Assembly (NCBI RefSeq): GCF_003469185.1
Contig: NZ_QSIL01000001.1
Location: 434,001 to 498,000, forward strand
DNA length: 64,000 bases
From: Collinsella sp. AM34-10
GTDB lineage: Bacteria; Actinomycetota; Coriobacteriia; Coriobacteriales; Coriobacteriaceae
Direction of reading: 5' to 3'
In this document: piece after piece, positions 1 to 8,885 of the stretch
How positions within the stretch are numbered: the first letter of the stretch is position 1
How the letters are laid out: every line of letters begins with the position of its first letter
The notes under the pieces: generated by a model
The model's input: the letters and a program-made list of their open reading frames with translations, nothing else
Told to the model about the DNA's origin: nothing
Databases searched by the model: none
Position numbers and translations under genes: made by a program

Positions 1-303
1 CGTAACGACGGTGCGAACGGCGCGCATCCGCTGTTTATCTCGGCGCGCGGAAACCGCATGAGTGCCGCCATGCTCAGAAGGCGGTTCCACATGCTTGCGG
101 CACTTGCCGGCATTCCTGCCGACATCGCCCCGCATGCGATGCGCCACACCTTTGCGACCGACCTGCTCGAGGGCGGCGCGGATCTGCGCTCGGTTCAGGA
201 GCTGCTGGGGCATGCGAGCTTGTCCACGACGCAGATCTATACGCACCTCACGCCCGACCGACTAAAGCGCGCCGTGAGTCAGGCACACCCCCGCGGCGAG
301 TAG
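1..303 (+). CDS. xerC: Tyrosine recombinase, XerC type, C-terminal fragment (cut by window edge)
   Basis: The reading frame is open from the first base of the window, so the gene starts upstream. The visible ~100 residues are the end of the catalytic domain of a tyrosine site-specific recombinase. They contain the HAMRHTFAT motif (HxxRH box), then [16 protein letters not shown], holding the second conserved histidine (LGH) and the nucleophilic tyrosine. XerC acts with XerD at dif sites to resolve chromosome dimers. Its place just before rpsB matches xerC in several Gram-positive lineages, which favours XerC over a phage integrase. XerD or another family member cannot be excluded from the fragment. 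Confidence 0.85.
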   Translation, partial: RNDGANGAHPLFISARGNRMSAAMLRRRFHMLAALAGIPADIAPHAMRHTFATDLLEGGADLRSVQELLGHASLSTTQIYTHLTPDRLKRAVSQAHPRGE

Positions 304-350
304 GAGAAGGGCCTCCCGCGCGCACCGAGGTGTGTGGTTTTGATTGCGGG

Positions 351-379
351 TTGGCAGGAAGAGGCAATCCTGCTATCAT
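351..379 (+). promoter_or_regulatory. Sigma-70-type promoter of rpsB-tsf
   Basis: A -35 box TTGGCA (351-356) and a -10 box TATCAT (374-379) are separated by exactly 17 bases. Transcription would start near 386, leaving a leader of about 135 nt before rpsB. The leader contains a GTTGC/GCAAC hairpin and a CCCGGG/TCCGGG pairing. S2 leaders are autoregulated in other bacteria, but that is only inference here. Confidence 0.75.
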
Positions 380-520
380 TCATCGGGTTGCTTCACGGCA
401 ACAGGTTTTTATCACGCACGCGCGGCTACTTCATACCGTGGTGCCCGGGCTTTGGTAGCACATGTCCGGGTTGGTTTTGGAGGATGACCCCGCGCGGAGG
501 CAAACCACAGGAGGTTTAAT

Positions 521-1249
521 ATGGCTACCAAGATTAATATCCGCACCCTGCTCGAGGCCGGCTGCCACTTCGGTCACCAGACCCGTCGCTGGAACCCCAA
601 GATGAAGCCGTTCATCTTCGGTGAGCGCAACGGCATCTACATCCTCGACCTCAAGCAGACCATCCTTGACGCCGACCAGGCCTACACCTTCGTCAAGAAC
701 GTTGCCAAGGGCGGCAACGTGCTGTTCGTCGGCACCAAGAAGCAGGCTCAGGAGGCCGTTAAGAACGCCGCTGAGCGCGCCAACATGCCTTACATCAACC
801 AGCGTTGGCTCGGCGGCATGCTGACCAACTTCGTCACCATCCGCTCCCGCATCAACCGCATGGAGGAGCTCGAGGCCATGGTCGAGGACGGTCGCATGGC
901 AGTGCTGCCCAAGAAGGAGCAGGCAGTGCTCGGCAAGGAGCTCGCTAAGCTCCAGACCAACCTCGGTGGCGCCCGCGACATGAAGGGTCTGCCCCAGGCT
1001 CTCTTCGTCATCGACACCAAGCGCGAGGAGAACGCCATCAAGGAGGCCCAGCGCCTGAACATCCCCGTCGTCGCCCTGATCGACACCAACTCCGATCCCG
1101 ACGAGGTCGAGTACGGCATCCCCTGCAACGATGACGCCATCTCCGCAGTCACCCTTATGTGCGAGCTCATGGCCGACGCCTGCCTCGCTGGCTCCGGTAA
1201 GGAGCTGGTCTCCGAGGCCGAGATGGCCGCCGAGCCCAAGGCCGAGTAA
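521..1249 (+). CDS. rpsB: 30S ribosomal protein S2
   Basis: S2 joins the 30S subunit late in assembly and is needed for S1 and mRNA docking. The 242-residue protein begins with the typical [18 protein letters not shown] block and keeps [12 protein letters not shown] and the later [16 protein letters not shown] and IPCNDDAI blocks, so it is full length. The ATG lies just after an aggagg ribosome site. It is followed 45 bases later by tsf, the almost universal rpsB-tsf pair. The C-terminus ends in a short acidic Ala/Glu-rich tail. Confidence 0.97.
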   Translation: MATKINIRTLLEAGCHFGHQTRRWNPKMKPFIFGERNGIYILDLKQTILDADQAYTFVKNVAKGGNVLFVGTKKQAQEAVKNAAERANMPYINQRWLGGMLTNFVTIRSRINRMEELEAMVEDGRMAVLPKKEQAVLGKELAKLQTNLGGARDMKGLPQALFVIDTKREENAIKEAQRLNIPVVALIDTNSDPDEVEYGIPCNDDAISAVTLMCELMADACLAGSGKELVSEAEMAAEPKAE

Positions 1250-1294
1250 ATCAGTCCTATTTAAGTCTTTTTCATCTCTTTGAAAGGAACCACA

Positions 1295-2164
1295 ATGGCC
1301 CAGATTACTGCCGCTATGGTCAAGCAGCTCCGCGAGATGACCGACTCCCCGATGATGGAGTGCAAGAAGGCTCTCGTCGAGGCTGACGGCGACATGGACG
1401 CCGCCGTCGACGTTCTGCGCAAGAACGGCCTCGCCAAGGCTGCCAAGAAGGCTGGCCGTGAGACCAACGAGGGCGCTGTCGCCGCGTTCGTCTCCGAGGA
1501 TGGCAAGACCGGCGCTCTGCTCGAGCTCTCCTGCGAGACCGACTTCGTCGGCTCCAACGCCAAGTTCACCGGCTTTGCTTCTAAGGTCGCCGAGGTTGTC
1601 GCCACCACCGAGCCGGCTGACGTCGACGCGCTGCTCGAGAAGCCGATGGGCGAGGAGACCGTTTCCTCCGAGCTCACCGAGATGATTCACATCATGGGCG
1701 AGAACATGAAGATCTCCCGTTTCGCCGCCCGCAAGGCCGAGAATGGCGCTCTCGCTTCTTACATCCACATGGGTGGTAAGATCGGCGTCCTCGTCGAGTT
1801 CGCCTTCGAGAAGGCCGAGACCGCTCAGGCCGACTCCTTCAAGACCTTCGCTCACGACGTCGCCCTTCAGGTTGCCGCCGTCGCCCCGATCTGCGCTACC
1901 CGCGATCAGGTTCCGGCTGAGACCGTCGAGCACGAGAAGCAGATCTACATGGCTCAGGCTGCCGAGTCCGGCAAGCCCGAGGCTATCCAGGAGAAGATGG
2001 CTGTTGGCCGTCTGGAGAAGTTCTACAAGCAGTCCGTGCTCACCGAGCAGGAGTTCATCAAGGACAGCTCCCTCACCATCAAGAAGTATGCTGAGCAGGT
2101 CTCCAAGGAGCTCGGCGATACCATTACCGTCGTTGCCTTCGACCGCCTGGTCCGTGGCGAGTAA
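1295..2164 (+). CDS. tsf: Elongation factor Ts
   Basis: EF-Ts is the guanine nucleotide exchange factor for EF-Tu. The 289-residue product has the N-terminal UBA-like domain with TDSPMMECKKAL, then the CETDFVGSN signature and the core dimerisation region. An upstream TTG at 1280 is in frame, but ATG at 1295 has an aaagga ribosome site at the right distance and gives the usual MAQITAAMVKQLRE start. It shares a transcript with rpsB and is closed by the terminator at 2188. Confidence 0.97.
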   Translation: MAQITAAMVKQLREMTDSPMMECKKALVEADGDMDAAVDVLRKNGLAKAAKKAGRETNEGAVAAFVSEDGKTGALLELSCETDFVGSNAKFTGFASKVAEVVATTEPADVDALLEKPMGEETVSSELTEMIHIMGENMKISRFAARKAENGALASYIHMGGKIGVLVEFAFEKAETAQADSFKTFAHDVALQVAAVAPICATRDQVPAETVEHEKQIYMAQAAESGKPEAIQEKMAVGRLEKFYKQSVLTEQEFIKDSSLTIKKYAEQVSKELGDTITVVAFDRLVRGE

Positions 2165-2187
2165 ATAAGCTCTTGTAGCTGGTAATG

Positions 2188-2222
2188 AGCAGGCTGTGGG
2201 TTTTACTCACAGCCTGCTTTTT
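2188..2222 (+). terminator. Intrinsic terminator after rpsB-tsf
   Basis: An 11-bp perfect stem, AGCAGGCTGTG (2188-2198) pairing with CACAGCCTGCT (2208-2218), is followed by a run of T. Confidence 0.9.
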
Positions 2223-2281
2223 CATGGCTCTTATCAGAGCCTTTGATATCATATTGAGAGTCTAATTAAAGGAGGATCGCT

Positions 2282-3004
2282 TTGTCCGACATCCGATATA
2301 AACGCGTGCTTCTGAAGCTTTCCGGCGAAGCACTGATGGGCGACGGCCAATATGGCATCGACCCCAAGATTACCGATCATCTTGCCAAGCAGGTCAAGGA
2401 GCTGCTCGCCGTTGGCCATGAGGTCGGCGTCGTTGTCGGCGGCGGCAACATTTTCCGCGGCATGGCCGGCGCTGCCGGTGGCATGGAGCGCGCCCAGGCC
2501 GACTACATGGGCATGCTGGCAACCGTTATGAACGCGCTTGCCCTGCAGGATGCCTTCGAGCACAACGATGTTCCCTGCCGTGTGATGAGCGCTATCCAGA
2601 TGAACGAGATCTGCGAGCCCTATATTCGCCGTCGCGCCATCAACCACCTTTCCAAGGGCAACGTCGTTATTTTTGCCGCCGGTTCGGGCAATCCGTACTT
2701 TACGACCGACACCGCCGCGGCTCTTCGTGCCTGCGAGATCGGTGCCGAGATTCTGATTAAGGCCACCAAGGTTGACGGCATCTACGACAAGGATCCCGTC
2801 AAGTGCGCCGATGCCGTCCGTTTTGACAAGATTACCTATCACGAGGTTCTCGTCCGCGGTCTGCAGGTTATGGATTCTACGGCTACGGCACTGTGCCAGG
2901 ATAACCGTATGCCGATTTTGGTCCTCAACATCGATGGCGAGGACACCGTCAAGCGCGCGCTTTCGGGTGAGCCCGTCGGCACGCTCGTCTATCAGGAGGA
3001 TTAA
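2282..3004 (+). CDS. pyrH: UMP kinase (uridylate kinase)
   Basis: PyrH phosphorylates UMP to UDP in the cytoplasm. The 240-residue protein belongs to the amino acid kinase superfamily. Visible motifs are [11 protein letters not shown] at the N-terminus, [23 protein letters not shown] and the [13 protein letters not shown] loop. The start is TTG with a strong aaaggagg site 7 bases upstream. It heads the block pyrH-frr-uppS-cdsA-dxr-rseP-ispG-proS, a common order in Gram-positive bacteria. Confidence 0.96.
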   Translation: MSDIRYKRVLLKLSGEALMGDGQYGIDPKITDHLAKQVKELLAVGHEVGVVVGGGNIFRGMAGAAGGMERAQADYMGMLATVMNALALQDAFEHNDVPCRVMSAIQMNEICEPYIRRRAINHLSKGNVVIFAAGSGNPYFTTDTAAALRACEIGAEILIKATKVDGIYDKDPVKCADAVRFDKITYHEVLVRGLQVMDSTATALCQDNRMPILVLNIDGEDTVKRALSGEPVGTLVYQED

Positions 3005-3006
3005 GC

Positions 3007-3543
3007 ATGGCAGAGAACATCACCGTCCACATGGACAAGTCGCTCGAGTCCCTCAAGCACAACTTCTCCAAGGTTCGCACGGGCCGCGCCAACGCTAACA
3101 TTCTGTCCGACATATCGGTCGATTACTACGGTGTTCCCACGCCGGTTACCCAGGTTGCTGCCGTTAAGACCCCCGAGGCTCACATGCTGCTCATCGAGCC
3201 CTGGGACAAGGCGCTCGTCAACGCCATTGTGAAGGCCATCAGCGCTTCCGATCTGGGCATTACTCCCAACTCTGACGGTACCGTCGTACGCCTGCCGTTC
3301 CCGGCTCCCACCGAGGAGCGTCGTCGCGAGCTCGTCAAGGAGTGCCGCGAGTATGCCGAGCAGGCCAAGGTTTCCATCCGCAACATCCGTCGTGACTTTA
3401 ACAACAAGCTCGAGCGCGACGAAGAGCTCACCGAGGACGATGTCCGTCGCGAGCAGGCCAAGGTCCAGAAGCATACCGATGAGTATGTTGCCAAGGTCGA
3501 GGAGCTTCTGAAGGAAAAAGAAGCCGAGGTCATGGAGATCTAA
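3007..3543 (+). CDS. frr: Ribosome recycling factor
   Basis: RRF works with EF-G to split the post-termination ribosome. The 178-residue protein keeps KVRTGRANANILSDI near the N-terminus and VRLPFPAPTEERRRELVK in the centre, and ends in the charged helical domain. It starts two bases after the pyrH stop, with aggag within the end of pyrH, so translational coupling is likely. Confidence 0.97.
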   Translation: MAENITVHMDKSLESLKHNFSKVRTGRANANILSDISVDYYGVPTPVTQVAAVKTPEAHMLLIEPWDKALVNAIVKAISASDLGITPNSDGTVVRLPFPAPTEERRRELVKECREYAEQAKVSIRNIRRDFNNKLERDEELTEDDVRREQAKVQKHTDEYVAKVEELLKEKEAEVMEI

Positions 3544-3544
3544 G

Positions 3545-4339
3545 GTGCAATACGACGAGAACAAACTGGTCGAGTACTTTGCCGACGCCCCTGCGGGCGT
3601 CGGTTTTTCCGACCTTGACCTCAATAAGATCCCGCATCATATTTCGTGCATCATGGACGGTAACGGTCGTTGGGCCACGGCGCGCGGTCTTGCCCGCACC
3701 GAGGGTCACAAAGCCGGTATCGTTTCCCTGCGCGAGATCATTACCGCATGCGTGCGCTTGGGTGTCGACGTCCTTTCGGCCTATGCGTTTTCCACCGAAA
3801 ACTGGAATCGTCCGCAGCACGAGGTCAACGTTTTGATGCATTTGTTTGCCAAGACGTTTATCGATGAGCTGCCGCTGCTTAAGCGTGAAAACGTTCGCGT
3901 TGTCTTTTTGGGCGATATTTCCGCACTGCCTAAGAAGACCCGCGATGTCTTTGAGCGAGGTCTTGCCGAGTGTGCCGACCACACCGGCATGACGTTGGCG
4001 CTTGCCGTCAACTACGGCGCTCGTGCCGAGATCACCCGTGCTGCCCGTCAGATCGCGCTCGATGCCGCCGCCGGAAAGATTGATCCCGCCGCTATCGACG
4101 ATGATATGGTTGCTTCGCACCTGTACACCGCTGGGCTGCCCGATCCGGAGCTTGTGATTCGAACCTCCGGCGAGCTTCGCCTTTCGAACTATCTGCTGTG
4201 GCAGGTTGCCTATTCCGAGTTTTATATCACCGATACCTATTGGCCCGACTTTGATCGTTGGGGTCTTGTCAACGCCATTTTGGCCTATCAGGGCCGCGAC
4301 CGTAGGTTTGGTGGACTGAGCAAGACCGAGGAGGCTTAA
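3545..4339 (+). CDS. uppS: Isoprenyl transferase (undecaprenyl diphosphate synthase)
   Basis: This cis-prenyltransferase elongates farnesyl diphosphate with IPP units to make the C55 lipid carrier for cell wall synthesis. The MDGNGRWA motif carries the catalytic aspartate (about D38). Further on are LSAYAFSTENW and, near the end, RTSGELRLSNYLLWQ with the substrate-binding arginines. The GTG start lies immediately after frr. About 28 residues precede the conserved core, so the N-terminus is slightly extended. Product chain length cannot be read from sequence. Confidence 0.93.
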   Translation: MQYDENKLVEYFADAPAGVGFSDLDLNKIPHHISCIMDGNGRWATARGLARTEGHKAGIVSLREIITACVRLGVDVLSAYAFSTENWNRPQHEVNVLMHLFAKTFIDELPLLKRENVRVVFLGDISALPKKTRDVFERGLAECADHTGMTLALAVNYGARAEITRAARQIALDAAAGKIDPAAIDDDMVASHLYTAGLPDPELVIRTSGELRLSNYLLWQVAYSEFYITDTYWPDFDRWGLVNAILAYQGRDRRFGGLSKTEEA

Positions 4340-4341
4340 TC

Positions 4342-5217
4342 GTGTCCGATCGTCCCAAGGCGTCTGCTCCCAAGGCGCCTGCCGCCAAAAGCGGTGCGGC
4401 TGCGACTTCGTGGCTGGCCGGCTTTATTACCCGTGCCGCTGCAGGTATCGTCTACGCCGTTGTATTTATTCTCTGCCTGGTTTTGGGTATCGTTCCCACC
4501 GCCATCTTCGTCTCCGTCATGAGCGGCCTGTGCTGCTTTGAGTTTTTCCGCATGACGAAGCTCGATGGCAAGGTGGCCAACGAGCGCCTGGGTATCGCTG
4601 CCGCCGTGCTCTTTCCGCTCTCGGCGCTGGGCGACTCGCTGTTGTTGAATGCCCTGCTTTTTGCTCTGATGCTTGCGGTGGGCATTTGGTATGTCTGTTC
4701 GTCGCGTACCCGCATATCCGATGTAGCTGTGACGCTCATGGGTCCTATCTACACCGGTTTTATGCTGTCGGCCATCGTACTGCTGCGCGATGCCGTGCCC
4801 GGTTTTGCCGGTGCCCTGCTTTCGGTGGGCGTTTGCGCGTCTCTCTGGGTCTCCGATTCGTTTGCCTACATCGTGGGCAGCCGTATCGGCAAGCACAAGA
4901 TGGTTCCCAAGATTTCTCCCAAAAAGAGCTGGGAGGGCTTTTTCGGCGGCATCTTGGGCTCGATTCTCATCTGGCTCATTTTGTGGGCAACGCATTTCTA
5001 TAAGCTGAGCTTGCCCTATGCACTGCTGTGCGGCGTGGTCGTGTCCATCTTGGGCGTTATCGGCGACCTCATCGAGTCGCGCATCAAGCGCGGCGTGGGC
5101 GTCAAGGATTCCGGCAATCTGATTCCGGGCCATGGCGGCATGCTCGACCGTAGCGACTCGCTTATCTTTGGCTGCATTACCGCGCAGTTGCTTTTGATGA
5201 TCGGAGGCGTGCTGTAA
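4342..5217 (+). CDS. cdsA: Phosphatidate cytidylyltransferase
   Basis: CdsA makes CDP-diacylglycerol from phosphatidic acid and CTP at the inner membrane and supplies PgsA, which is also in this window. The 291-residue protein has many hydrophobic segments from about residue 25 onward. The family signature lies at the C-terminus (GDLIESRIKRGVGVKDSG then GHGGMLDRSDSL), preceded by ISPKKSWEGFFGG. The first ~25 residues are Ala/Lys/Pro-rich and probably cytosolic. The GTG start is right behind uppS, and its stop shares a base with the dxr ATG. Confidence 0.94.
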   Translation: MSDRPKASAPKAPAAKSGAAATSWLAGFITRAAAGIVYAVVFILCLVLGIVPTAIFVSVMSGLCCFEFFRMTKLDGKVANERLGIAAAVLFPLSALGDSLLLNALLFALMLAVGIWYVCSSRTRISDVAVTLMGPIYTGFMLSAIVLLRDAVPGFAGALLSVGVCASLWVSDSFAYIVGSRIGKHKMVPKISPKKSWEGFFGGILGSILIWLILWATHFYKLSLPYALLCGVVVSILGVIGDLIESRIKRGVGVKDSGNLIPGHGGMLDRSDSLIFGCITAQLLLMIGGVL

Positions 5218-6404
5218 TGGCTTTTCAGACGACGTGCGGCCCCGACGGGCGTCTGCGGGTTGCAATTTTGGGTTGTACGGGCTCTATCGGCACGCAGGCA
5301 CTCGATGTATGCCGTCAGCATGTCGATCGACTGCAGGTGACGGCACTGTCCGTTAACTCCAGCACCTCGGAGCTCGTTGCGTTTGCCCGTGAGTTTTCGG
5401 TTCCGGCTGTTGCCGTGGCCGATGTTGCCCATGGTGCGGACGCTGTACTGCAGGAGTTGCCCGAGGGTACCGAGCTCGGTGTTGGTGCGCAGGCGGTTTG
5501 CGAGCTCGCACGTCGCGATGACGTCGACTGTGTCCTTGTTGCTATTGTGGGCGCCGCCGGGCTCGAAGCGAGCCATGCTGCCCTGACCTCGAACAAGCGT
5601 CTTGCACTTGCTAACAAAGAGTCCCTCGTTGTCGGCGGCGATCTGCTGATGCCGTTGGCGCAGCCGGGTCAGCTCATTCCGGTCGACTCTGAGCACTCCG
5701 CCATCTACCAGTGCTATCTGGGGGAGAATCCGCGCGAGGCCCACTGCATTTGGCTCACTTGTTCGGGCGGTCCGTTCTTTGGCCGTTCGCGCGAGGACCT
5801 CGACCACGTGACCCGCAATGACGCCTTGGCGCATCCCACGTGGGCCATGGGGGCAAAGATCACCATCGACTCCGCCACCCTTATGAACAAGGGCCTGGAG
5901 CGTATCGAGGCGATGCATCTGTTCGGTTGCGACCTCGACTTTATCAACGTGGTCGTTCAGCGTCAGTCCAAGATTCACTCTATGGTCGAGTTTGCCGACG
6001 GCTCCGTGATGGCACACCTTGGCGCCTCCGATATGCGCATTCCCATTCAGTTTGCCTTCTCGTATCCCGAGCGTTGGGATACTCCGGCGCCTCGAATCGA
6101 TTTTCGTGAGTTGGGGCAGCTTACCTTCGACGCGGCCGATATGGAAACGTTCCGTTGCCTCGCGCTTGCCGAGCGTGCGGGCAAAACGGGCGGCACCATG
6201 CCGTGCGTGCTGAATGCCGCCAACGAAGTTGCCGTCGATGCCTTCCTGCACGATGCCTGCACCTTTACCGATATCGACCGTATCGTCGAGTCGTGCATGG
6301 ACGCACACGATACACAGGCGGTCGCATCGTTTGAGCAGCTTCGCGATATCGACTCGTGGGCTCGTGCCAAGGCCGCCGAGGTGCTTGCTGCAACCCGCTC
6401 TTAA
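5217..6404 (+). CDS. dxr: 1-deoxy-D-xylulose 5-phosphate reductoisomerase
   Basis: Dxr converts DXP to MEP with NADPH, the committed step of the MEP isoprenoid pathway. The 395-residue protein shows the NADPH-binding LGCTGSIGTQALDV, then ANKESLVVGG, the metal-binding region SEHSAIYQC, and a serine-rich flap region (CSGGPF). It overlaps cdsA by one base (TAATG), implying coupled translation. ispG, a later step of the same pathway, is two genes downstream. Confidence 0.96.
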   Translation: MAFQTTCGPDGRLRVAILGCTGSIGTQALDVCRQHVDRLQVTALSVNSSTSELVAFAREFSVPAVAVADVAHGADAVLQELPEGTELGVGAQAVCELARRDDVDCVLVAIVGAAGLEASHAALTSNKRLALANKESLVVGGDLLMPLAQPGQLIPVDSEHSAIYQCYLGENPREAHCIWLTCSGGPFFGRSREDLDHVTRNDALAHPTWAMGAKITIDSATLMNKGLERIEAMHLFGCDLDFINVVVQRQSKIHSMVEFADGSVMAHLGASDMRIPIQFAFSYPERWDTPAPRIDFRELGQLTFDAADMETFRCLALAERAGKTGGTMPCVLNAANEVAVDAFLHDACTFTDIDRIVESCMDAHDTQAVASFEQLRDIDSWARAKAAEVLAATRS

Positions 6405-6427
6405 TCGTAAGGATTGCTTTTCGTTTT

Positions 6428-7789
6428 ATGGATACTGTTCTGAGTGTTCTCTCCTCGGTCTTTTGGGGTCTTTTGATGCTATCCGTCCTCGTGTTTCTGC
6501 ACGAGGGCGGCCACTTTTTAGCGGCTCGTGCGTGCGGTGTGCGCGTCACCGAGTTTTTCTTGGGCCTGCCGTGCCGCTTTGACATTCATCGTACGTCGCG
6601 TCGCATTGGTACCAAGTTTGGTGTGACGCCGCTGCTGCTGGGTGGTTATGCCGCTATCTGCGGTATGGACCCGACCGATGTCTCGTGCGCCGACCGTGTG
6701 CTTGCGGCGATCTATCGTCATGGTCGCGTTTCGGTTGCAGACCTTTCCGTCGAGCTGGAGCTCCCCGAGGAGGATGTTCTCGAGGCTTGTGTCTTGCTTT
6801 TGGGCTGGGGTTCCATTGCGCCTTGGTACGAGGAAGGGGAGAAGCCTTCACCTAGCTACTATCCGGTCAGGTACCAGACGCTGCCGCGCGACGCTGCAGG
6901 ATATACCACTTTTGACGGCCGCAGGTTTGATCGAGAGCATGCAACTGCCGAGGGAGATGTGTGGGAGCCCCCGGTCGCCGCTTCGGAGTTTCTTGAGCAG
7001 GAGCGTTCACATACCTATCTGGGCCAAGGTTTTCTCAAACGTGCCTTTATGCTGCTCGCTGGCATTCTCGTCAATATTCTGACGGGCTTTTTGCTGCTTA
7101 TGAGCATCTACTCTATCGCCGGCGTTTCGGTGCCGGTCGATAGCAACGTGATCGGTCAGGTCGAAGAAGGCTCGATAGCAGCCAATGCAGGTATCGAGGC
7201 CGGCGACGCAATTCTTTCGGTCGACGGCGTGTCCTGCTCTTCCTGGATGGACGTGCACGATGCGATCGGAGCGGCCGCCGGAAAGGACGATATCGCCATT
7301 GAGTATCAGCGCGACGGCAAGAAACTTTCGACCTCGGTTGCGCTCAAGAAGGACGAGCGTTTGGGCGTTTACGCCTCTACGCAGGTGGTCCATTTGGACC
7401 CTATCACCTCGGCGCGCCTGTCGTTCTCCTATGTTCAGCAGACTGCTGAGGGCGTGATGCGCCTGCTGCAGCCGCAGCATACGATGGAGATACTCGATCA
7501 GTCCTCCTCGATTGTGGGTATCAGCGTCATGTCTTCTCAGGCGGCGGCAGCCGGTCCCGCGACGTTCTTGACGTTTGCCGCGCTCATCTCGTTTTCGCTG
7601 GGCTTTATGAACCTGCTGCCCATTCCGCCGCTCGACGGGGGAAAGTTGATTATCGAGATTATCCAAAAGGTTGCCGGTCGCGAGCTGCCGCTGAAGGTGC
7701 AGACAATCGTCAGCTATGTCGGCATCGCGCTCTTTGCGCTGCTGTTTGTCTACATGCTTCGTTCCGACGTCCTTCGATTTATTTTGTAG
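6428..7789 (+). CDS. rseP: Site-2 membrane metalloprotease (RseP/RasP type) with an extra inserted domain
   Basis: This is a family M50 intramembrane zinc protease that cuts membrane-embedded substrates such as anti-sigma factors. The first membrane helix carries the zinc motif HEGGH (residues 25-29). A later helix carries NLLPIPPLDGGK with the third zinc ligand. A PDZ domain (VIGQVEEGSIAANAGIEAGD) lies in between at about 240-320. Unusually, residues ~82-195 form an insertion between the GGY strand and the second membrane segment. Its start (DRVLAAIYRHGRVSVADLSV then LELPEEDVLEACVLLL) looks like a winged-helix fold. ATG 6428 was preferred over an upstream GTG inside dxr. The ribosome site (aagga) is rather distant. 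The substrate is unknown. Confidence 0.88.
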   Translation: MDTVLSVLSSVFWGLLMLSVLVFLHEGGHFLAARACGVRVTEFFLGLPCRFDIHRTSRRIGTKFGVTPLLLGGYAAICGMDPTDVSCADRVLAAIYRHGRVSVADLSVELELPEEDVLEACVLLLGWGSIAPWYEEGEKPSPSYYPVRYQTLPRDAAGYTTFDGRRFDREHATAEGDVWEPPVAASEFLEQERSHTYLGQGFLKRAFMLLAGILVNILTGFLLLMSIYSIAGVSVPVDSNVIGQVEEGSIAANAGIEAGDAILSVDGVSCSSWMDVHDAIGAAAGKDDIAIEYQRDGKKLSTSVALKKDERLGVYASTQVVHLDPITSARLSFSYVQQTAEGVMRLLQPQHTMEILDQSSSIVGISVMSSQAAAAGPATFLTFAALISFSLGFMNLLPIPPLDGGKLIIEIIQKVAGRELPLKVQTIVSYVGIALFALLFVYMLRSDVLRFIL

Positions 7790-7802
7790 GGGAGTGTTTG
7801 GA

Positions 7803-8885
7803 TTGTCTTTGTCCCATCCTTTGCCGCGTGAGCTGACACGCCCCGTGTTTGTCGGTGACGTGCAGATAGGCGGCGGCGCTCCGGTGGTGGTTCAGTCCAT
7901 GACCTGCACCGATACCGCCGACGCCCAGGCAACGCTTGCACAAGTTCATGCACTCGCTCAGGCGGGTTGCGATGTTGTGCGCGTGAGTGTGCCCACCGAG
8001 GCTGCGCTCGAGGGCTTTCGTACGATTTGTGCGGAGTCTCCGGTGCCGATCGTTGCCGATATCCACTTTAACCATAAGCTCGCCATTGGCGCCGTTAAGG
8101 CCGGTGCCGCCAAGCTCCGCATCAATCCCGGCAACATCGGTGATTGGGCCAAGGTCGATGCTGTGATCGATGCCGCGGGCGCCGCTGGGTGCGCGATTCG
8201 CATTGGCGTGAACGCTGGCTCGCTTGAGCAGGATATCGCCGAGCGCGATGACCTTACGCAGCCCGAAAAGCTCGTGATGTCGAGTGAGCGTTTCGTCAAG
8301 CATTTTGAGGATCGCGGTTTTACCAATATCGTGCTTTCCGCCAAGGCCCATAGCGTGTCCACGACGCTCGACACCTATCGCGCCCTGTCGCGCGAAATCC
8401 CCCATGTTCCGCTTCATTTGGGCGTTACGGAGGCCGGAACCAAGCTCCAGGGCACCATTAAGAGCTCTGTGGGCCTGGGTATTCTGCTTTCCGAGGGCAT
8501 TGGCGACACCATGCGCGTCTCGCTTACGGCCGATCCGGTCGAGGAACCGCCGGTCGCCTGGGGTATTCTGCAGTCGCTTGGCCTTCGCCGCCGTGGCCCC
8601 GAGATCGTCTCGTGCCCCACGTGCGCTCGCTGCCAGGTCAACCTCATTCCTATCGCCGAGGAGGTCACCGAGCGGCTTAAGAACTACTCCGCGCCGCTTT
8701 CGATCGCCGTTATGGGATGCGCGGTCAATGGCCCCGGCGAGGCTTCTGACGCCGACTTGGGCGTTGCCTGCGGACGAGGTCAGGGCCTGCTCTTTTCGCA
8801 CGGCCAGATCATTGGTAAAGTAGCTGAGGACCAAATTGTCGACGCGCTTATGGCCGAGGTCGACAAGCTAATTGAGGAGAAATAA
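7803..8885 (+). CDS. ispG: 4-hydroxy-3-methylbut-2-en-1-yl diphosphate synthase (flavodoxin)
   Basis: IspG is the [4Fe-4S] enzyme that converts MEcPP to HMBPP, the penultimate MEP step. The ~360-residue bacterial-length protein has the TIM-barrel start QSMTCTDTADAQATLAQV, and the cluster cysteines in CPTCARCQ and in GCAVNGPGEA. TTG at 7803 was chosen because aggggag ends 9 bases before it. An in-frame frame extends back into rseP but lacks a ribosome site, and GTG at 7794 sits on the ribosome site itself. Confidence 0.95.
   Translation: MSLSHPLPRELTRPVFVGDVQIGGGAPVVVQSMTCTDTADAQATLAQVHALAQAGCDVVRVSVPTEAALEGFRTICAESPVPIVADIHFNHKLAIGAVKAGAAKLRINPGNIGDWAKVDAVIDAAGAAGCAIRIGVNAGSLEQDIAERDDLTQPEKLVMSSERFVKHFEDRGFTNIVLSAKAHSVSTTLDTYRALSREIPHVPLHLGVTEAGTKLQGTIKSSVGLGILLSEGIGDTMRVSLTADPVEEPPVAWGILQSLGLRRRGPEIVSCPTCARCQVNLIPIAEEVTERLKNYSAPLSIAVMGCAVNGPGEASDADLGVACGRGQGLLFSHGQIIGKVAEDQIVDALMAEVDKLIEEK

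Noticed and set aside
1..303. Prophage or genomic island edge because of a recombinase fragment
   Set aside because: The gene lies next to rpsB as xerC does in other genomes, and no phage genes or attachment repeats are seen.
431..1933. A 500-codon minus-strand frame over rpsB and tsf
   Set aside because: Antisense shadow of two ribosomal/translation genes with extreme codon bias.
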